Of a stretch of 64,000 bases of DNA, positions 38,524-47,440 are shown in pieces. Made by a program: the position numbers and the translations under genes. The notes below the pieces were generated by a model, which did not search any database, was not told the DNA's origin, and worked only from the letters and a program-made list of their open reading frames with translations. Numbering within the stretch: position 1 is the stretch's first letter; each line of letters starts with the position of its first letter. The DNA is from Saccharothrix algeriensis. Lineage in GTDB: Bacteria; Actinomycetota; Actinomycetes; Mycobacteriales; Pseudonocardiaceae. The stretch spans positions 6,048,001 through 6,112,000 of the forward strand of contig NZ_JAFBCL010000001.1 in assembly GCF_016907655.1 (NCBI RefSeq). Direction: 5' to 3'.

Positions 38524-39576
38524 ATGCCTGCGAGCACGTACAACCTGGAACAGGTCAAACGCCGGCCGCTGACCAAGCGGAACCTCCGGGAACTCAACAT
38601 CGAGCAGTCCTGGCAGTCCATCCTGGACCACCCCGGCCTGGTCTACGTGGACCCGAGCGGCGCGCAGCACAAGCCCGTGGGGTTCTCCGTGAACAAGTCG
38701 AGCTTCGGCGCTTTCCCGGGAACCGCCGCCGAACTGGGGTGGTTGGCCTACCTGCACCTCGGCGAGCCGCTGGTGGAGGAGCGGGGGAACGTCGAGCAGC
38801 CCCCTCCGGACACGTTCTCCACGCGCTCCTACGTCAACCGGAGCCAGACCTCGACGCTGAAGTTCTCCGACACCGTCAACTTCACCGTCTCCAACGCGGT
38901 GACGTGGACGCTCCAGGGGCAGTCCCAGCTGACCTTCGGCGGCAAGGCGAGCGCGTCGCTGCAGCTGCAGCTGCAGAACCAGCTCCAACTGCAGCTGCAG
39001 AACAACATGCAGAACAAGAACTCCAACACCGTCACCAACAAGAACAGCAAGGACTCGGTGGGCGTGGACAACGCCAACAACACCGAGACGGCCACGACGA
39101 ACGCGGTGACGAACGGCACGACGTTCACCACCCAGGGCAGCGCCACCGGCGCGGCCGAGCTGCACGCCCAGCTGATGCTGGGCATCACCGCGTCCGTCGG
39201 CGGCAACCTGACCACGAGCTGGGGCTCCACCTCGCAGATCTCCGGCGACGTCCAGCCGAACTCCCGGGTGCAGACCACCGCCACCCAGCGGCGGACCCGC
39301 AGGCAGTACACCTACGAGATCCCGGTGACCTTCTCCGGGTTCCTCGCGGTGCGCTACGACGTGCCCGCGGCCGTCCTGTCGCCCCCGCAGCCGGCCGGCT
39401 ACCCCGGCCTGGAGCACGTGGTGGCCCGGGACATCAACGACCTCGACCTGACCGCCGGCGGCCCCTTCCGCCTCAAGGGCTGGGCGGAGATCGTCTCCGC
39501 CCTCGACGTCCAGCACACCGTCTTCGACGGCGAGAGCCTGACCAACAGCCCGCGAGCGCTCCACAAGGGACCCTGA
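38524..39576 (+). CDS. aerolysin/ETX-MTX2-like pore-forming protein
   Basis: A 350-residue protein starting at ATG 38524 after GAGGA. Residues 1-105 are a mixed N-terminal domain (LRELNIEQSWQSILDHPGL). From about 105 the protein turns into long Ser/Thr/Asn-rich strands (TSTLKFSDTVNFTVSNAV), then a Gln/Leu/Asn tract at about 140-165 with strict alternation (LQLQLQNQLQLQLQNN). A Thr/Asn-rich segment follows (TATTNAVTNGTTFTTQGSA), then strands ending TATQRRTRRQYTYEIPVTF and GFLAVRYD. This order, an amphipathic insertion hairpin inside long Ser/Thr strands, is that of beta-pore-forming toxins of the aerolysin and epsilon/MTX2 groups. No signal peptide is present. The family call is from pattern only. 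It probably shares a transcript with the small gene 36 bases downstream. Confidence 0.65.
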   Translation: MPASTYNLEQVKRRPLTKRNLRELNIEQSWQSILDHPGLVYVDPSGAQHKPVGFSVNKSSFGAFPGTAAELGWLAYLHLGEPLVEERGNVEQPPPDTFSTRSYVNRSQTSTLKFSDTVNFTVSNAVTWTLQGQSQLTFGGKASASLQLQLQNQLQLQLQNNMQNKNSNTVTNKNSKDSVGVDNANNTETATTNAVTNGTTFTTQGSATGAAELHAQLMLGITASVGGNLTTSWGSTSQISGDVQPNSRVQTTATQRRTRRQYTYEIPVTFSGFLAVRYDVPAAVLSPPQPAGYPGLEHVVARDINDLDLTAGGPFRLKGWAEIVSALDVQHTVFDGESLTNSPRALHKGP

Positions 39577-39612
39577 CCGAGCGGCCGACCGCCGCCAGGA
39601 CAACGAACAGGG

Positions 39613-40104
39613 ATGACGACCATGGTCTTCGACAACATCTTCGGCTTCGCCGACAACGGGGCGGGGATCTTCTCGGTGAACCGCGACGGCGCGAAACCGC
39701 GGCCGGGCGAGGACGTCGACTTCGAGGACGCCGACGACGACACCTACGACGACACCCACGGGAGCCTGTTCACCAGCGCCCTCCACGGCGCCTCGACCCG
39801 GGCGAAGGTCGTGCGGGAGCAGTCGCCCGAGGCGCGGGCCGTCCTGGGCTTCCTCGGCGCCTTCATCGACACCGCCCGGACTTCCGCCGCCGAGCAGTCC
39901 CGGTACGCCGGCAACCCGGGGTCGGTGTCCGAGGCGGCGTCCGCGGGGATGCGGGAGTCGAGCACGACGGTGACCGGGCACAGCGGTCTGCAGAAGGACG
40001 AGGACCTGGCGGACCGGCCCAGGAAGAGCGACTACACCTCAGCGCCCAAGGCGCCGAAGGCGAGCGCCGAGACCCCGCCCCGCGGTTCCGAACCCGGCCG
40101 GTGA
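39613..40104 (+). CDS. small acidic hypothetical protein following the pore former
   Basis: A 163-residue protein that starts 36 bases after the pore-former stop; ATG 39613 and ATG 39622 are both possible. A hydrophobic start (VFDNIFGFADNGAGIF) is followed by a very acidic stretch (EDVDFEDADDDTYDD, about 34-50), a helix with LGFLGAFIDTA, and a Lys/Pro/Ser-rich tail that looks disordered. It has no cysteine, signal peptide or membrane segment. Immunity or chaperone proteins for toxins are often small, acidic and encoded next to the toxin, so that role is possible but unproven. I do not recognise the family. Confidence 0.6.
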   Translation: MTTMVFDNIFGFADNGAGIFSVNRDGAKPRPGEDVDFEDADDDTYDDTHGSLFTSALHGASTRAKVVREQSPEARAVLGFLGAFIDTARTSAAEQSRYAGNPGSVSEAASAGMRESSTTVTGHSGLQKDEDLADRPRKSDYTSAPKAPKASAETPPRGSEPGR

Positions 40105-40150
40105 CGGCGGTCCGGCCGGTGACCGGCCGGACCGCCGAGGGCTCACCGCC

Positions 40151-41683
40151 CTACACCGGGACCAGCTGCCACTGCTGGTCCCGGTCGTCGTCCCGCGCCC
40201 CGAACTGCTTGACCGCCGTCCGGGCGTTGGTCCCGACCCCCAGGAACAGCCCGCTGTTCCGGTTCACGATCCGGTACGCCCGCGGGTCGGCGGCCTCGGA
40301 GCCGACCGGCTCCAGCCGCCACTGCTGGTGGCGCGCCCCGGCACCGCCGTAGGTGCGCTGCACGACCACCACCCCCTCCGCCACCTGCGCCCCGACGACT
40401 TCGAGCACCTTGCCGCTCTTGACGTTCTCGATGATGTACAGGTCGTCCCCGCCGTCCCGGCCCACCACGGTCAACCGCCACCGCTGGTGCCCCCTGGCGG
40501 CGGGGAGGGACTGGTGGACCTCGGCGCCCTCCCCGGTGGACTCGCGGAAGACCTCCAGCCGCAACCTGCTCCGGGCGTTGACCCACGTGACCACCGACCC
40601 GGAGGAGGGCAGCCCGGCCGCGGGCGCCGCCGTGACCTTCCGGATCCGGTGATTGGCGCGGTCGGCGACGTACAGGGACCCCGCGCCGTCCACCGCCATC
40701 GAGTACGGGCAGTTCAGCCGGGCGGAAGCGGCCGGACCGCCGTCGCCGCCGAACCCGGCGGCCCCGGTTCCGGCCGCGGTGGTGATGGTCCCGTCCTCGG
40801 CGACTTTCCGGATTCGGTGGTTGTTGTAGTCGGCGACGTAGAGGTTCCCGGCGCCGTCCACCGCCACCCCGATCGGGTGGTGCAACCGGGCGGAGGCCGC
40901 GGGGCCTTCGTCGCCGCCGAATCCGGCGGCTCCGGTTCCGGCCGCGGTGGTGATGGTCCCGTCCTCGGTGACCTTTCGGATTCGGTGGTTGTTGTAGTCG
41001 GCGACGTAGAGGTTCCCGGCGTCGTCCACCGCCACCCCGGTCGGGTTGTTCAGCAGTGCGGAGGTGGCGGGGCCGTTGTCGCCGCCGAAACCGGCGGCCC
41101 CGGTTCCCGCAGCCGTCGTGATGGTCCCGTCCTTCGCGACTTTCCGGATGCGGTGGTTGTTGTAGTCGGCGATGTAGAGGGATCCCGCGCCGTCCACCGC
41201 CACCGTGTACGGGTAGTTCAGCCGGGCGGAGGTGGCCGGGCCGCCGTCGCCGCCGAACCCCGCGGTTCCGTTTCCGGCTACGGTGGTGATGGTCCCGTCT
41301 TTTGCGACTTTCCGGATGCGGTGGTTGTTGTAGTCGGCGATGTAGAGGGATCCTGCGCCGTCCACCGCCAGCCCGACCGGGTAGCTCACCCGGGCGGAGG
41401 TGGCCGGGCCGCCGTCGCCGCTGAACCCCGCGGTTCCGTTGCCCGCCGCGGTGGTGATGGTCCCGTCCCTCGCGACTTTTCGGATCCGGTGGTTGTTGTG
41501 GTCGGCGATGTAGAGATCCCCGGCGCCGTCCACGACCACCGAGAGCGGGTAGTTCACGTGGGCGGAGGTGGCCGGGCCGCTGTCGCCGCCGAACCCGGCG
41601 GCCCCGTTCCCCGCCACGGTGGTGATCGGCAGGGTGGAGGTGTGCGGATCCGCGGCTGCAGCCTGAGCAGTGCTCATCATCAT
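40151..41683 (-). CDS. NHL six-repeat propeller fused to a ricin-type lectin domain
   Basis: A protein of about 510 residues. Three ATG codons stand in a row at the start; the third (41677) has the best distance from the AAGG site. Residues 22-350 contain six NHL repeats of 56 residues, each with TAAGTGAAGFGGDxGPA and LYVADYNNHRIRKV, which would close a six-bladed propeller. Residues 355-510 form a ricin B-like trefoil with three QxW motifs (HQRWRLTV, HQQWRLEP, DQQWQLVP). There is no signal peptide. The domain order is the reverse of the neighbouring ricin-propeller gene. Both kinds of domain bind sugars or proteins, so the protein may target the pore former or recognise a surface; that is inference from the gene block. 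Confidence 0.82.
   Translation of the reverse strand: MMMSTAQAAAADPHTSTLPITTVAGNGAAGFGGDSGPATSAHVNYPLSVVVDGAGDLYIADHNNHRIRKVARDGTITTAAGNGTAGFSGDGGPATSARVSYPVGLAVDGAGSLYIADYNNHRIRKVAKDGTITTVAGNGTAGFGGDGGPATSARLNYPYTVAVDGAGSLYIADYNNHRIRKVAKDGTITTAAGTGAAGFGGDNGPATSALLNNPTGVAVDDAGNLYVADYNNHRIRKVTEDGTITTAAGTGAAGFGGDEGPAASARLHHPIGVAVDGAGNLYVADYNNHRIRKVAEDGTITTAAGTGAAGFGGDGGPAASARLNCPYSMAVDGAGSLYVADRANHRIRKVTAAPAAGLPSSGSVVTWVNARSRLRLEVFRESTGEGAEVHQSLPAARGHQRWRLTVVGRDGGDDLYIIENVKSGKVLEVVGAQVAEGVVVVQRTYGGAGARHQQWRLEPVGSEAADPRAYRIVNRNSGLFLGVGTNARTAVKQFGARDDDRDQQWQLVPV
40640..41630. repeat. six near-identical 168-base repeats encoding the NHL blades
   Basis: The DNA repeats every 168 bases (56 codons). 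The block ggtggttgttgtagtcggcg recurs almost unchanged about every 168 bases between roughly 40810 and 41500. DNA-level identity well beyond what the protein needs suggests recent duplication or gene conversion among the blades. Confidence 0.8.
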
Positions 41684-42015
41684 CCTTCGTGGTCCTCTGG
41701 CGAAACGCTGCTAGCGGTCGACGGATGAACCGCGTCGGGCCGTGCGGGACCGAGGTCGGCGAATCCTCCTCGAACACGTCCCGCGGATCGACGCCACCGG
41801 CCGACGCACCCCACCCTGGCTCGACCACACCGCGCACCGGAAGCGATCCAGCACAAGATCACCACGACGGAGGAGAAGACCACCCCGTTCGGAACCACGG
41901 GGAATACCGACGGTGTGACCCGCCCACCGGCCGTGCGCCGACCGTGAACGCGCAGTGCGCGAGGACGCGACCCCTCCGGACCGCCTCACCCCGATCGGTT
42001 TCCGCTCGGTGTCGA
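41684..42015. other. 332-base spacer
   Basis: Nothing recognisable. It lies upstream of the NHL-ricin gene (leftward) and downstream of the membrane gene at 42016-42624, so it should hold the NHL-ricin promoter. Confidence 0.35.
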
Positions 42016-42624
42016 TCATTCCGGCGGCGCGGGTTCCTCCCGGGGCCCCAGGACGACGAACAGCGCCGCTCCCGCCAGGCAGCAGCCGACCGCGAAGGCC
42101 AGGGCGCCGCGGTGGTGGGCGGGGGCGATCGCGAAAGCCCACCACTGCGCGCCGCTCGCGGTTTCCGCGGTCGAGCGGACTCGCGTGCCGAACAGCAGGC
42201 ACCCCATCAGGTAGGGCAACGGCAACGTCCAGCTCCGCGTCGCTCCGGCGAGCGCCGCTCCGGCCAGTGCCATTCCGCTCAACCCCAGGGTGTTGCGCAG
42301 TGCGGCCTGGCCGTCGGGGACCAGCAGGCACGTGGTGGCCGCCGTGACCAACAACGTGCCGACCAGCGCTGCGCGTTGCGCGAACGGGGAGCGGGGCGCC
42401 ACGCGGAACAGCGATGTGGGCGCTCTGCTGTGCAGACCCACGGCGCAAGCGATCACCAGCGGGAGCAGTTGCGCCAAGGGCACGCTGAGCCTGCGGGTGG
42501 CGGTGAAGGAGGGCACCGGGACGCGTTCGCCACCCAAGAGGGCGCCGACCAACGCCACCGCACCGCAGGCCGCCACCAGCGTCGGCCAGCGGTGAGCGCG
42601 CAACCACAACCAGGCAACGGTCAC
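42016..42624 (-). CDS. membrane protein of a decayed ABC-transporter operon
   Basis: A 202-residue protein with about six membrane helices (TLVAACGAVALVGALLGG, LAQLLPLVIACAVGL, AALVGTLLVTAATTCLLV, LAFAVGCCLAGAALFVVLG). It starts with a GTG that overlaps the upstream stop by four bases (GTGA). The two genes ahead of it in the operon are the remains of an ABC-2 type permease and its ATPase, so this is likely the second permease subunit. The reading frame looks intact, but without a working ATPase it may have no function. No substrate is implied. Confidence 0.6.
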   Translation of the reverse strand: MTVAWLWLRAHRWPTLVAACGAVALVGALLGGERVPVPSFTATRRLSVPLAQLLPLVIACAVGLHSRAPTSLFRVAPRSPFAQRAALVGTLLVTAATTCLLVPDGQAALRNTLGLSGMALAGAALAGATRSWTLPLPYLMGCLLFGTRVRSTAETASGAQWWAFAIAPAHHRGALAFAVGCCLAGAALFVVLGPREEPAPPE

Positions 42625-43500
42625 GGCAGTGCCGGAGGGGGAGTGGCGCAGTCGTGGTGGGCTTCGACCAACTCCTCGTACCACAGGCGCTGCCGGTCGG
42701 CGGAACTGCCGATCAACCGTTCGAGCTGTGCCACCTGGTCCGGTGGGACCAGGTGAGCGGTCGGCGCGTCGGGACGCACCCGTTTGACCAGCCAACCGCT
42801 GAGCAGCGCCCGAGCGGTCGCCGCCGGGTAGAACCGGGATCCGCCTTCCACGGCGGCGCACCGGGGCGGCGGCGGGATGAGCGCCCGGGCAAGCGCTGTC
42901 ACCAGGTCCGCCTCGGTCTCGCCAGGTCGAACGGGGCCGAGGCGCGGGGCGTCGGCCCCGGTGCGCAACCCGTTCTCCAGGTAGAGCCGCGGTTGCACGC
43001 CGAGGTCGGCGAAGAGCGCGTGGTACCTGCTCGTGGCGCCCAACCAGGTGTCGACGTCCCCGGCGTGTTCAGGCCACATGCACACCGTGACGTCGTCCCG
43101 GGTGCCGCACACCTCGCTGGCGGGAGGGCGTGCCTCGGTCAACCGCGCCCCGCTGCTCTGGATCAGGGTCACGGCCGCGACGGCCAGCGCCGCGGAGAGC
43201 ACCGCCGGCGGCACGCCACGAGTCGGGCCCGACAGGGCGAGCGCGGCGACGCCTGCCACCGCCAGCGCGGCGATCCACAGCCACTGACCGGTCACGGCGA
43301 TCACGCGAAACGTCCCACGCGGCAAGGGCCGCGGCCAGCGGCACCAGCAGCACGCCGTACTGCTGGAGCTGCCCGGACGCCCAGCCCCAGTCCACCGACC
43401 AGGCATCGCCGCGGCTGCCGGCATAAAGACCCAGGAGGATCATCGCGGGCACGGCGAACGGCGCGCTGCCGCGCCGCAGGGCGATCGACAGCGGCGTCAT
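42621..43500 (-). pseudogene. frame-broken ABC-2 type permease
   Basis: The start is an ATG overlapping the ATPase stop (ATGA at 43497-43500). It opens with SIALRRGSAPFAVPAMILLG and a second helix (YGVLLVPLAAALAAWDVSRD). Just after this, near 43305, coding character jumps to another frame, which continues IAVTGQWLWIAALAVAGVAA and a long extracytoplasmic part with Cys residues (SEVCGTRDDVTVCMWPEH) to the TGA at 42621. Permeases of this type normally have about 100 more residues and several more helices between those points, so a deletion with a frameshift is likely rather than a single-base error. Confidence 0.6.
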
Positions 43501-43905
43501 CGGTCGTCCCCCGACATCACCAGCGCTTCGTACGCCGAGTCGATCCGCGCGGCCCCGCTGCCCTCACCGCCGGTGAACTCCTCCACCGTGCCGTCGAAGC
43601 GCACCACTCCACCGTCCAGCACGACGATGCGGTCCGCCATCGCGGCCACGTCCTCGGTGAGGTGCGTGCTGAGGACGACCGCCCGGTCCCGGGCGAGTTC
43701 GGGGATCAGCTCGTGCAACCCGCGTCGTTGCCGAGGGTCGAGCCCGACGGTCGGCTCGTCGAGCAGCAGCAACCCGGGCCGGTTGACCACAGCCTGGGCG
43801 ATCCCGACACGGCGGCGCATGCCACCGGAGAGCCGGGAGATCCTGCTGTCGCGCCGATCGGTCAGGTCGACCGATTCCAGGGCCGCAGGCCGTCGTCTGC
43901 CGCAC
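43497..43905 (-). pseudogene. N-terminally truncated ABC transporter ATPase
   Basis: Only the C-terminal half of an ABC ATPase remains. It contains the signature motif (RISRLSGGMRRRVGIAQ), Walker B (LLLLDEPTVGLDP), the H-loop His (VLSTHLTED) and a short tail (ARIDSAYEALVMSGDDR). Walker A and the first half are missing: upstream of about 43900 the sequence belongs to another gene whose stop is at 43919. ATP binding would not be possible, so this is a relic. It still overlaps the permease start by four bases, showing the old operon structure. Confidence 0.75.
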
Positions 43906-43918
43906 ACGGCGATCCCGG

Positions 43919-44773
43919 TCAGGGCTGCGGGCTTTTGCCTTCCAGCATCCGCTGGATGCCCGCGGAGAGCTTGGACGTGACGTCGGTGTTGTCGGCGGTG
44001 TGGTTGCCGGGAGCGGTGACAGCGTCGTGGAAGCCGGTGGCGTCGTCGCGGCGAACCTGGAGCGGGCCGCTGAGGGTGATCACGCCGTCGGTGGGCAGCC
44101 ACTCGGGGGCGAGGTCCCGCAGGATCGCGCCGCGTCGGCCCAGGAACAGCACCCGGTCGCCGTGTTCGAGGTCGCGGTAGGGGAAGGCCCAGGCACGGGT
44201 CTCCACCAGCGGGGTGGTGACCTGTTCGGTCCGGCGCGCACCGAGCCAGGTGCGCCGCTGCACCCCGCCCCGGTGCTGCACCCGGAGGGGAGGCGCCTTC
44301 CGGCCCTGCTGCCGGGCGGTGGTGAGGAACAGGGCGGCCAGGGTCCGGTCGTGGCCGTCGGACAACCACGGGGGGCGGTGGCCCGCCACCGCCTCCACGG
44401 CCCGGGCGCCGATCGGGTGCTGCATGTTGGCGCCGTCCCTCCACGTGCCCAGCAGGGCGCACCGGACCGCCGCGCGGTCGCGGGAACCGCCCTCGGCGGC
44501 GCGCAGGGAGGCGGCCAGCGCCGCGACGGCCTCGGCGAGGACGTGCTCGTAGCAGGCCGGGCACAGCGAGAGGTCCTTTGCGTCCGCTCGCCCCCGCACC
44601 TCCAGCGCACGCCCGGAGAACCGCTCCAGGCGTCGCGGACCGACCAGCCCCCACTCCAGCCACCAGGTCACGGGGTCCGGGTAGTAGCGGCGGTGGCGGT
44701 GGCAGGTGGTCGCGCCGTCGCGGACGCAGCGGGCCGTCGCCGCCTGACCGCAGTCGCAGTAGTCCGCACTCAT
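43919..44773 (-). CDS. hypothetical protein with N-terminal Cys/His zinc-ribbon-like motif
   Basis: A 284-residue protein from ATG 44773. The N-terminus has close metal-type residues (DYCDCGQAATARCV, then TTCHRHRR) and a second pair further on (LCPACYEHV), which look like two small zinc sites. The middle is helical (AEAVAALAASLRAAEG), and the C-terminal half has beta strands (DRVLFLGRRGAIL, DGVITLSGPLQVRRDD). No membrane segment or signal is present. Its stop abuts the truncated ATPase, so arrival of this gene or a deletion at its end may have removed the front of the ABC operon. Family and function are unknown. Confidence 0.6.
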   Translation of the reverse strand: MSADYCDCGQAATARCVRDGATTCHRHRRYYPDPVTWWLEWGLVGPRRLERFSGRALEVRGRADAKDLSLCPACYEHVLAEAVAALAASLRAAEGGSRDRAAVRCALLGTWRDGANMQHPIGARAVEAVAGHRPPWLSDGHDRTLAALFLTTARQQGRKAPPLRVQHRGGVQRRTWLGARRTEQVTTPLVETRAWAFPYRDLEHGDRVLFLGRRGAILRDLAPEWLPTDGVITLSGPLQVRRDDATGFHDAVTAPGNHTADNTDVTSKLSAGIQRMLEGKSPQP

Positions 44774-44838
44774 TCCAGGTCTATCGGACTTGCGGGAAGA
44801 TCCGTTAACGACGTGGCGGTGTGCGGGAGGATGGGGGG

Positions 44839-45618
44839 ATGTCGACCGTAGTCGCGTTTCACGCGCACCCCGACGATGAAGTGCTGTGGACCGGCGGCAC
44901 CCTCGCGCGCGCTGCGGCGCAGGGGCACCGGGTTGTCGTGGTCGTGGCCACGGACGTCATGGGGCTGGTTCCCGAGGGTGGGTCGGTCCGTATGCGGGAG
45001 TTGCGGGCGAGTGCGGAGCTGCTGGGTGTGCACAGGGTGGAGCATCTGGGTTACGCGGGCAGCGGGCACGGTCCGGTGTTGCCGCCGGACCCGCCGGGGC
45101 GGCAGCGCTTCGTCCGGGCCGACGTCGGCGAGGCGGGGGAGCGGCTTGCCGCGATCCTCCGCGAGGAGGGCGCCGACGTGCTGCTCAGCTATGACGCCAA
45201 CGGCGGCTACGGCCATCGTGACCATGTCAAGGTGCACGAGGTGGGTGCACGCGCGGCCGAGTTGTCCGGTGTCGGTTCGGTGTTGGAGGCGACGATGCCC
45301 CGCGAGGTGGTCGCGCGCCTGGTTCGCTGGGTGCGGCTGCTGCGCATCCCGTTCCACTACGACACCGAGGAGCTGCTTCGGTTGTTCAGCGCCCGGGCGG
45401 ATATCACCCACCAGATCGATGTGCGGCCCTTCGCACGGCAGAAGCAGGCGGCCATGGCGGCGCACCGGTCCCAGCTGGGCGGGGGCAGGCTCGCGCCGGT
45501 GATGCGTGCGCTGGTCGGTATGCCCTCGTGGGCCTTCGCGAGGTTCGTCGGGCGAGAGTGGTTCATCGACCAGGCCCGCACGCCGGCCGGCGGGGTCCTG
45601 GGCGACATAGTCGACTGA
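44839..45618 (+). CDS. PIG-L/LmbE family deacetylase
   Basis: A 259-residue protein from ATG 44839; a GTG at 44821 would add six residues that overlap the ribosome site. The zinc motif AHPDDE is at the start (VVAFHAHPDDEVLWTGGTL), and the second metal His is in YGHRDHVKVHE. These are the hallmarks of N-acetylglucosaminyl-type deacetylases such as MshB of mycothiol synthesis and LmbE-like proteins. It is cytoplasmic and of usual length. MshB proteins are a little longer and carry extra blocks I do not see, so the substrate stays open. It is transcribed away from the zinc-ribbon-like gene across 65 bases. Confidence 0.85.
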   Translation: MSTVVAFHAHPDDEVLWTGGTLARAAAQGHRVVVVVATDVMGLVPEGGSVRMRELRASAELLGVHRVEHLGYAGSGHGPVLPPDPPGRQRFVRADVGEAGERLAAILREEGADVLLSYDANGGYGHRDHVKVHEVGARAAELSGVGSVLEATMPREVVARLVRWVRLLRIPFHYDTEELLRLFSARADITHQIDVRPFARQKQAAMAAHRSQLGGGRLAPVMRALVGMPSWAFARFVGREWFIDQARTPAGGVLGDIVD

Positions 45619-45876
45619 TGGGCGCAGGTGGCGGTGGCCGCCCCAGGGCGCCGGGCTCACCGGTCGGCGGGGGCCGAACAGCCGACCGCGGGGATCCGGT
45701 TGCCACCGGCAGCAGGTCCCGACGTGGCGCCCGCCTGCGGAATCCGCGCGACTCGTCGGCGGGCGCGGCCCACCAGCGCTCCCGGGAACGCGGTCGGCTC
45801 TAACATCTGCTCGCGGGCCCGCCCGCGGCAGCGCGCCCGACCGGCGCCGTCCCGTCCACGATCAGCGAGGTAGACC

Positions 45877-46569
45877 TTGCACTTCCAGCACTCACCCGGG
45901 ATGTGGGCCGAGTTCCCCGAGCTGCGCGCGGGTGTCCTGCACGTCACCGGCATCACCCCGGACGCGTCGGTCCGGGAGCGGGTCGAGCACTACAGCGCCG
46001 TGGCCGAGCGGCGGTCGGCCGGCGGCGCCGAGAGCGAACTGCCCGAGATCCAGGCGTGGCGGCGCGCTTTCTCCCGGATGGGCCTCAAGCCCACGCAGTA
46101 CCGCTGCGCGTCGGAATCGCTGCTGCGCAGGTTCCGCAAGGAGCGGTCGCTGCCGGCCATCCACCCCCTCATCGACCTGTGCAACGCCGTTTCCCTGGCC
46201 TACGCGATCCCCATCGCGGTGTTCGACGTGGCCGAGGTGGCCGAGCACGTCGAAGTGCGGCACGCCTCGGGGAACGAGGAGTACCTGACGTTCTCCGGGC
46301 AGGTCGAGCACCCCGAGCCGCGTGAGGTGGTCTTCGTCGACGCGCGCGACCGCGCGCACGCCCGTCGCTGGACCAACCGGCAGAGCGGCCTGTCCGCGGT
46401 GCGCGACACCACCGCCTCGGTGCTGGTCGTGGCCGAGGCCCTGCACCCCACCGCCGACACCGACGTGCCGGAACTGGTCGACGCCGTCGCTACCGAGCTG
46501 CAGCGCGCCTGGCAGGCCGACGCCACCCACGCCGTGCTGACTCCCGCAGCGCCGCGCTTCACCTTCTGA
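45877..46569 (+). CDS. B3/4 domain protein (tRNA-editing-like)
   Basis: A 230-residue protein. A TTG at 45877 with GCGAGG six bases upstream gives the start; an ATG at 45901 is an alternative eight codons later. The sequence has the B3/4 core of phenylalanyl-tRNA synthetase beta subunits: IQAWRRAFSRMGLKPTQYRC, RRFRKERSLPAIHPLIDLCN and SLAYAIPIAVFDV, followed by VFVDARDRAHARRWTNRQS. Stand-alone B3/4 proteins are common in actinomycetes and are thought to clear mischarged tRNA or free adducts; the exact substrate is unknown. The length is normal. It appears monocistronic. Confidence 0.85.
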   Translation: MHFQHSPGMWAEFPELRAGVLHVTGITPDASVRERVEHYSAVAERRSAGGAESELPEIQAWRRAFSRMGLKPTQYRCASESLLRRFRKERSLPAIHPLIDLCNAVSLAYAIPIAVFDVAEVAEHVEVRHASGNEEYLTFSGQVEHPEPREVVFVDARDRAHARRWTNRQSGLSAVRDTTASVLVVAEALHPTADTDVPELVDAVATELQRAWQADATHAVLTPAAPRFTF

Positions 46570-46626
46570 CCCCTCAGTGGTCTGCTGCTGTGGCAGGGTC
46601 ACGCCTTGGCTGGACTGGAAGACGAC

Positions 46627-47440
46627 ATGACCACCAGCATCGCCGTGGGACTGGAGGAACAGCGACTGCTCGCGGTGGAGAAGCTGATGTCGCTGCGGAT
46701 ACTCCTGGGGGCGCCGCCGTGGTAGGCGAACTCCGCCGCCTAATCGCGGGGCACCCGTGGTCGGTCTCGACCCGGGCTGAGAGCTGCGCTCGGTCAAGTC
46801 GTACCTGTCCTACGACGTCAACGACTTCTCGGGCGTTTCGCCGAACTAGACGAGCTGGGGCGAGCGGTGCGCGACGCCGGCTCGATGGCTCCGGTGATCC
46901 ACCCGATCGATGGCATGGGCGGTGTCGGCAAGACGGCGTTGGCGGTCCACCCGGGGTACCTGGTTGCCGAGGACTACGTCGTGTTGCTGAGCGACAGTAG
47001 CCCTCGGAGTTGGTGCCGCCCACCATGCAAGGCCGCAGTCCGCTCTGGCGCGCGCATGGCGGGCAAGAGGGTCCTGCTCATCCTGGACTACGGTGTCGAT
47101 GCCGCCCAGCTCCGCCCGCTGCTGCACCAAGGCTGTCGCCTCCAACCGGACCTCATGCGCCGCCTGCTCGATCAGGTGAAGCGGGCTCGGCTGCTCCAGG
47201 CGACGACCGCAACGCCATGGCGGTGCTCAGGTCACCTGTCCGCGGCACAGCAGTGAGTCTTCCGGCAACTGAGCTCGCACCCCGGCGTCGACTCCGACGC
47301 CCACACCGTCGCGGCGATGGTCGACTGCTCGCTCGTCGAGGCGGAACAGCGCCTGGAGGAGATGGCGGACGACAACCTCGTGCGACGCAGGAGCAACGGT
47401 CGTTTCACTTCCACGCCTGACGCCTCGGCCGCGTGGAACA
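46627..47440 (+). pseudogene. decayed SARP/AfsR-type regulator (BTAD plus NB-ARC remnants)
   Basis: Pieces of an AfsR-like regulator lie in order but in different frames with stops between them. LEEQRLLAVEKLMSLRILL and GELRRLIAGHPW (46640-46760) match the bacterial transcriptional activation domain. PIDGMGGVGKTALAVHPG (about 46900) is the NB-ARC P-loop. RVLLILDYGVDAAQLRPLL (about 47065) is Walker B. HPGVDSDAHTVAAMVDCSLV with EQRLEEMADDNLV (about 47280-47390) is the helical domain after the ATPase. Large parts between these are missing. The gene cannot make a working regulator. The next rightward gene (48972) is an intact NB-ARC protein, so this may be an older paralogue of that control system. 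Confidence 0.7.

Noticed and set aside
40640..41630. CRISPR array or mobile repeat suggested by the regular 168-base period
   Set aside because: The repeats are in frame, encode NHL blades and have no spacers.
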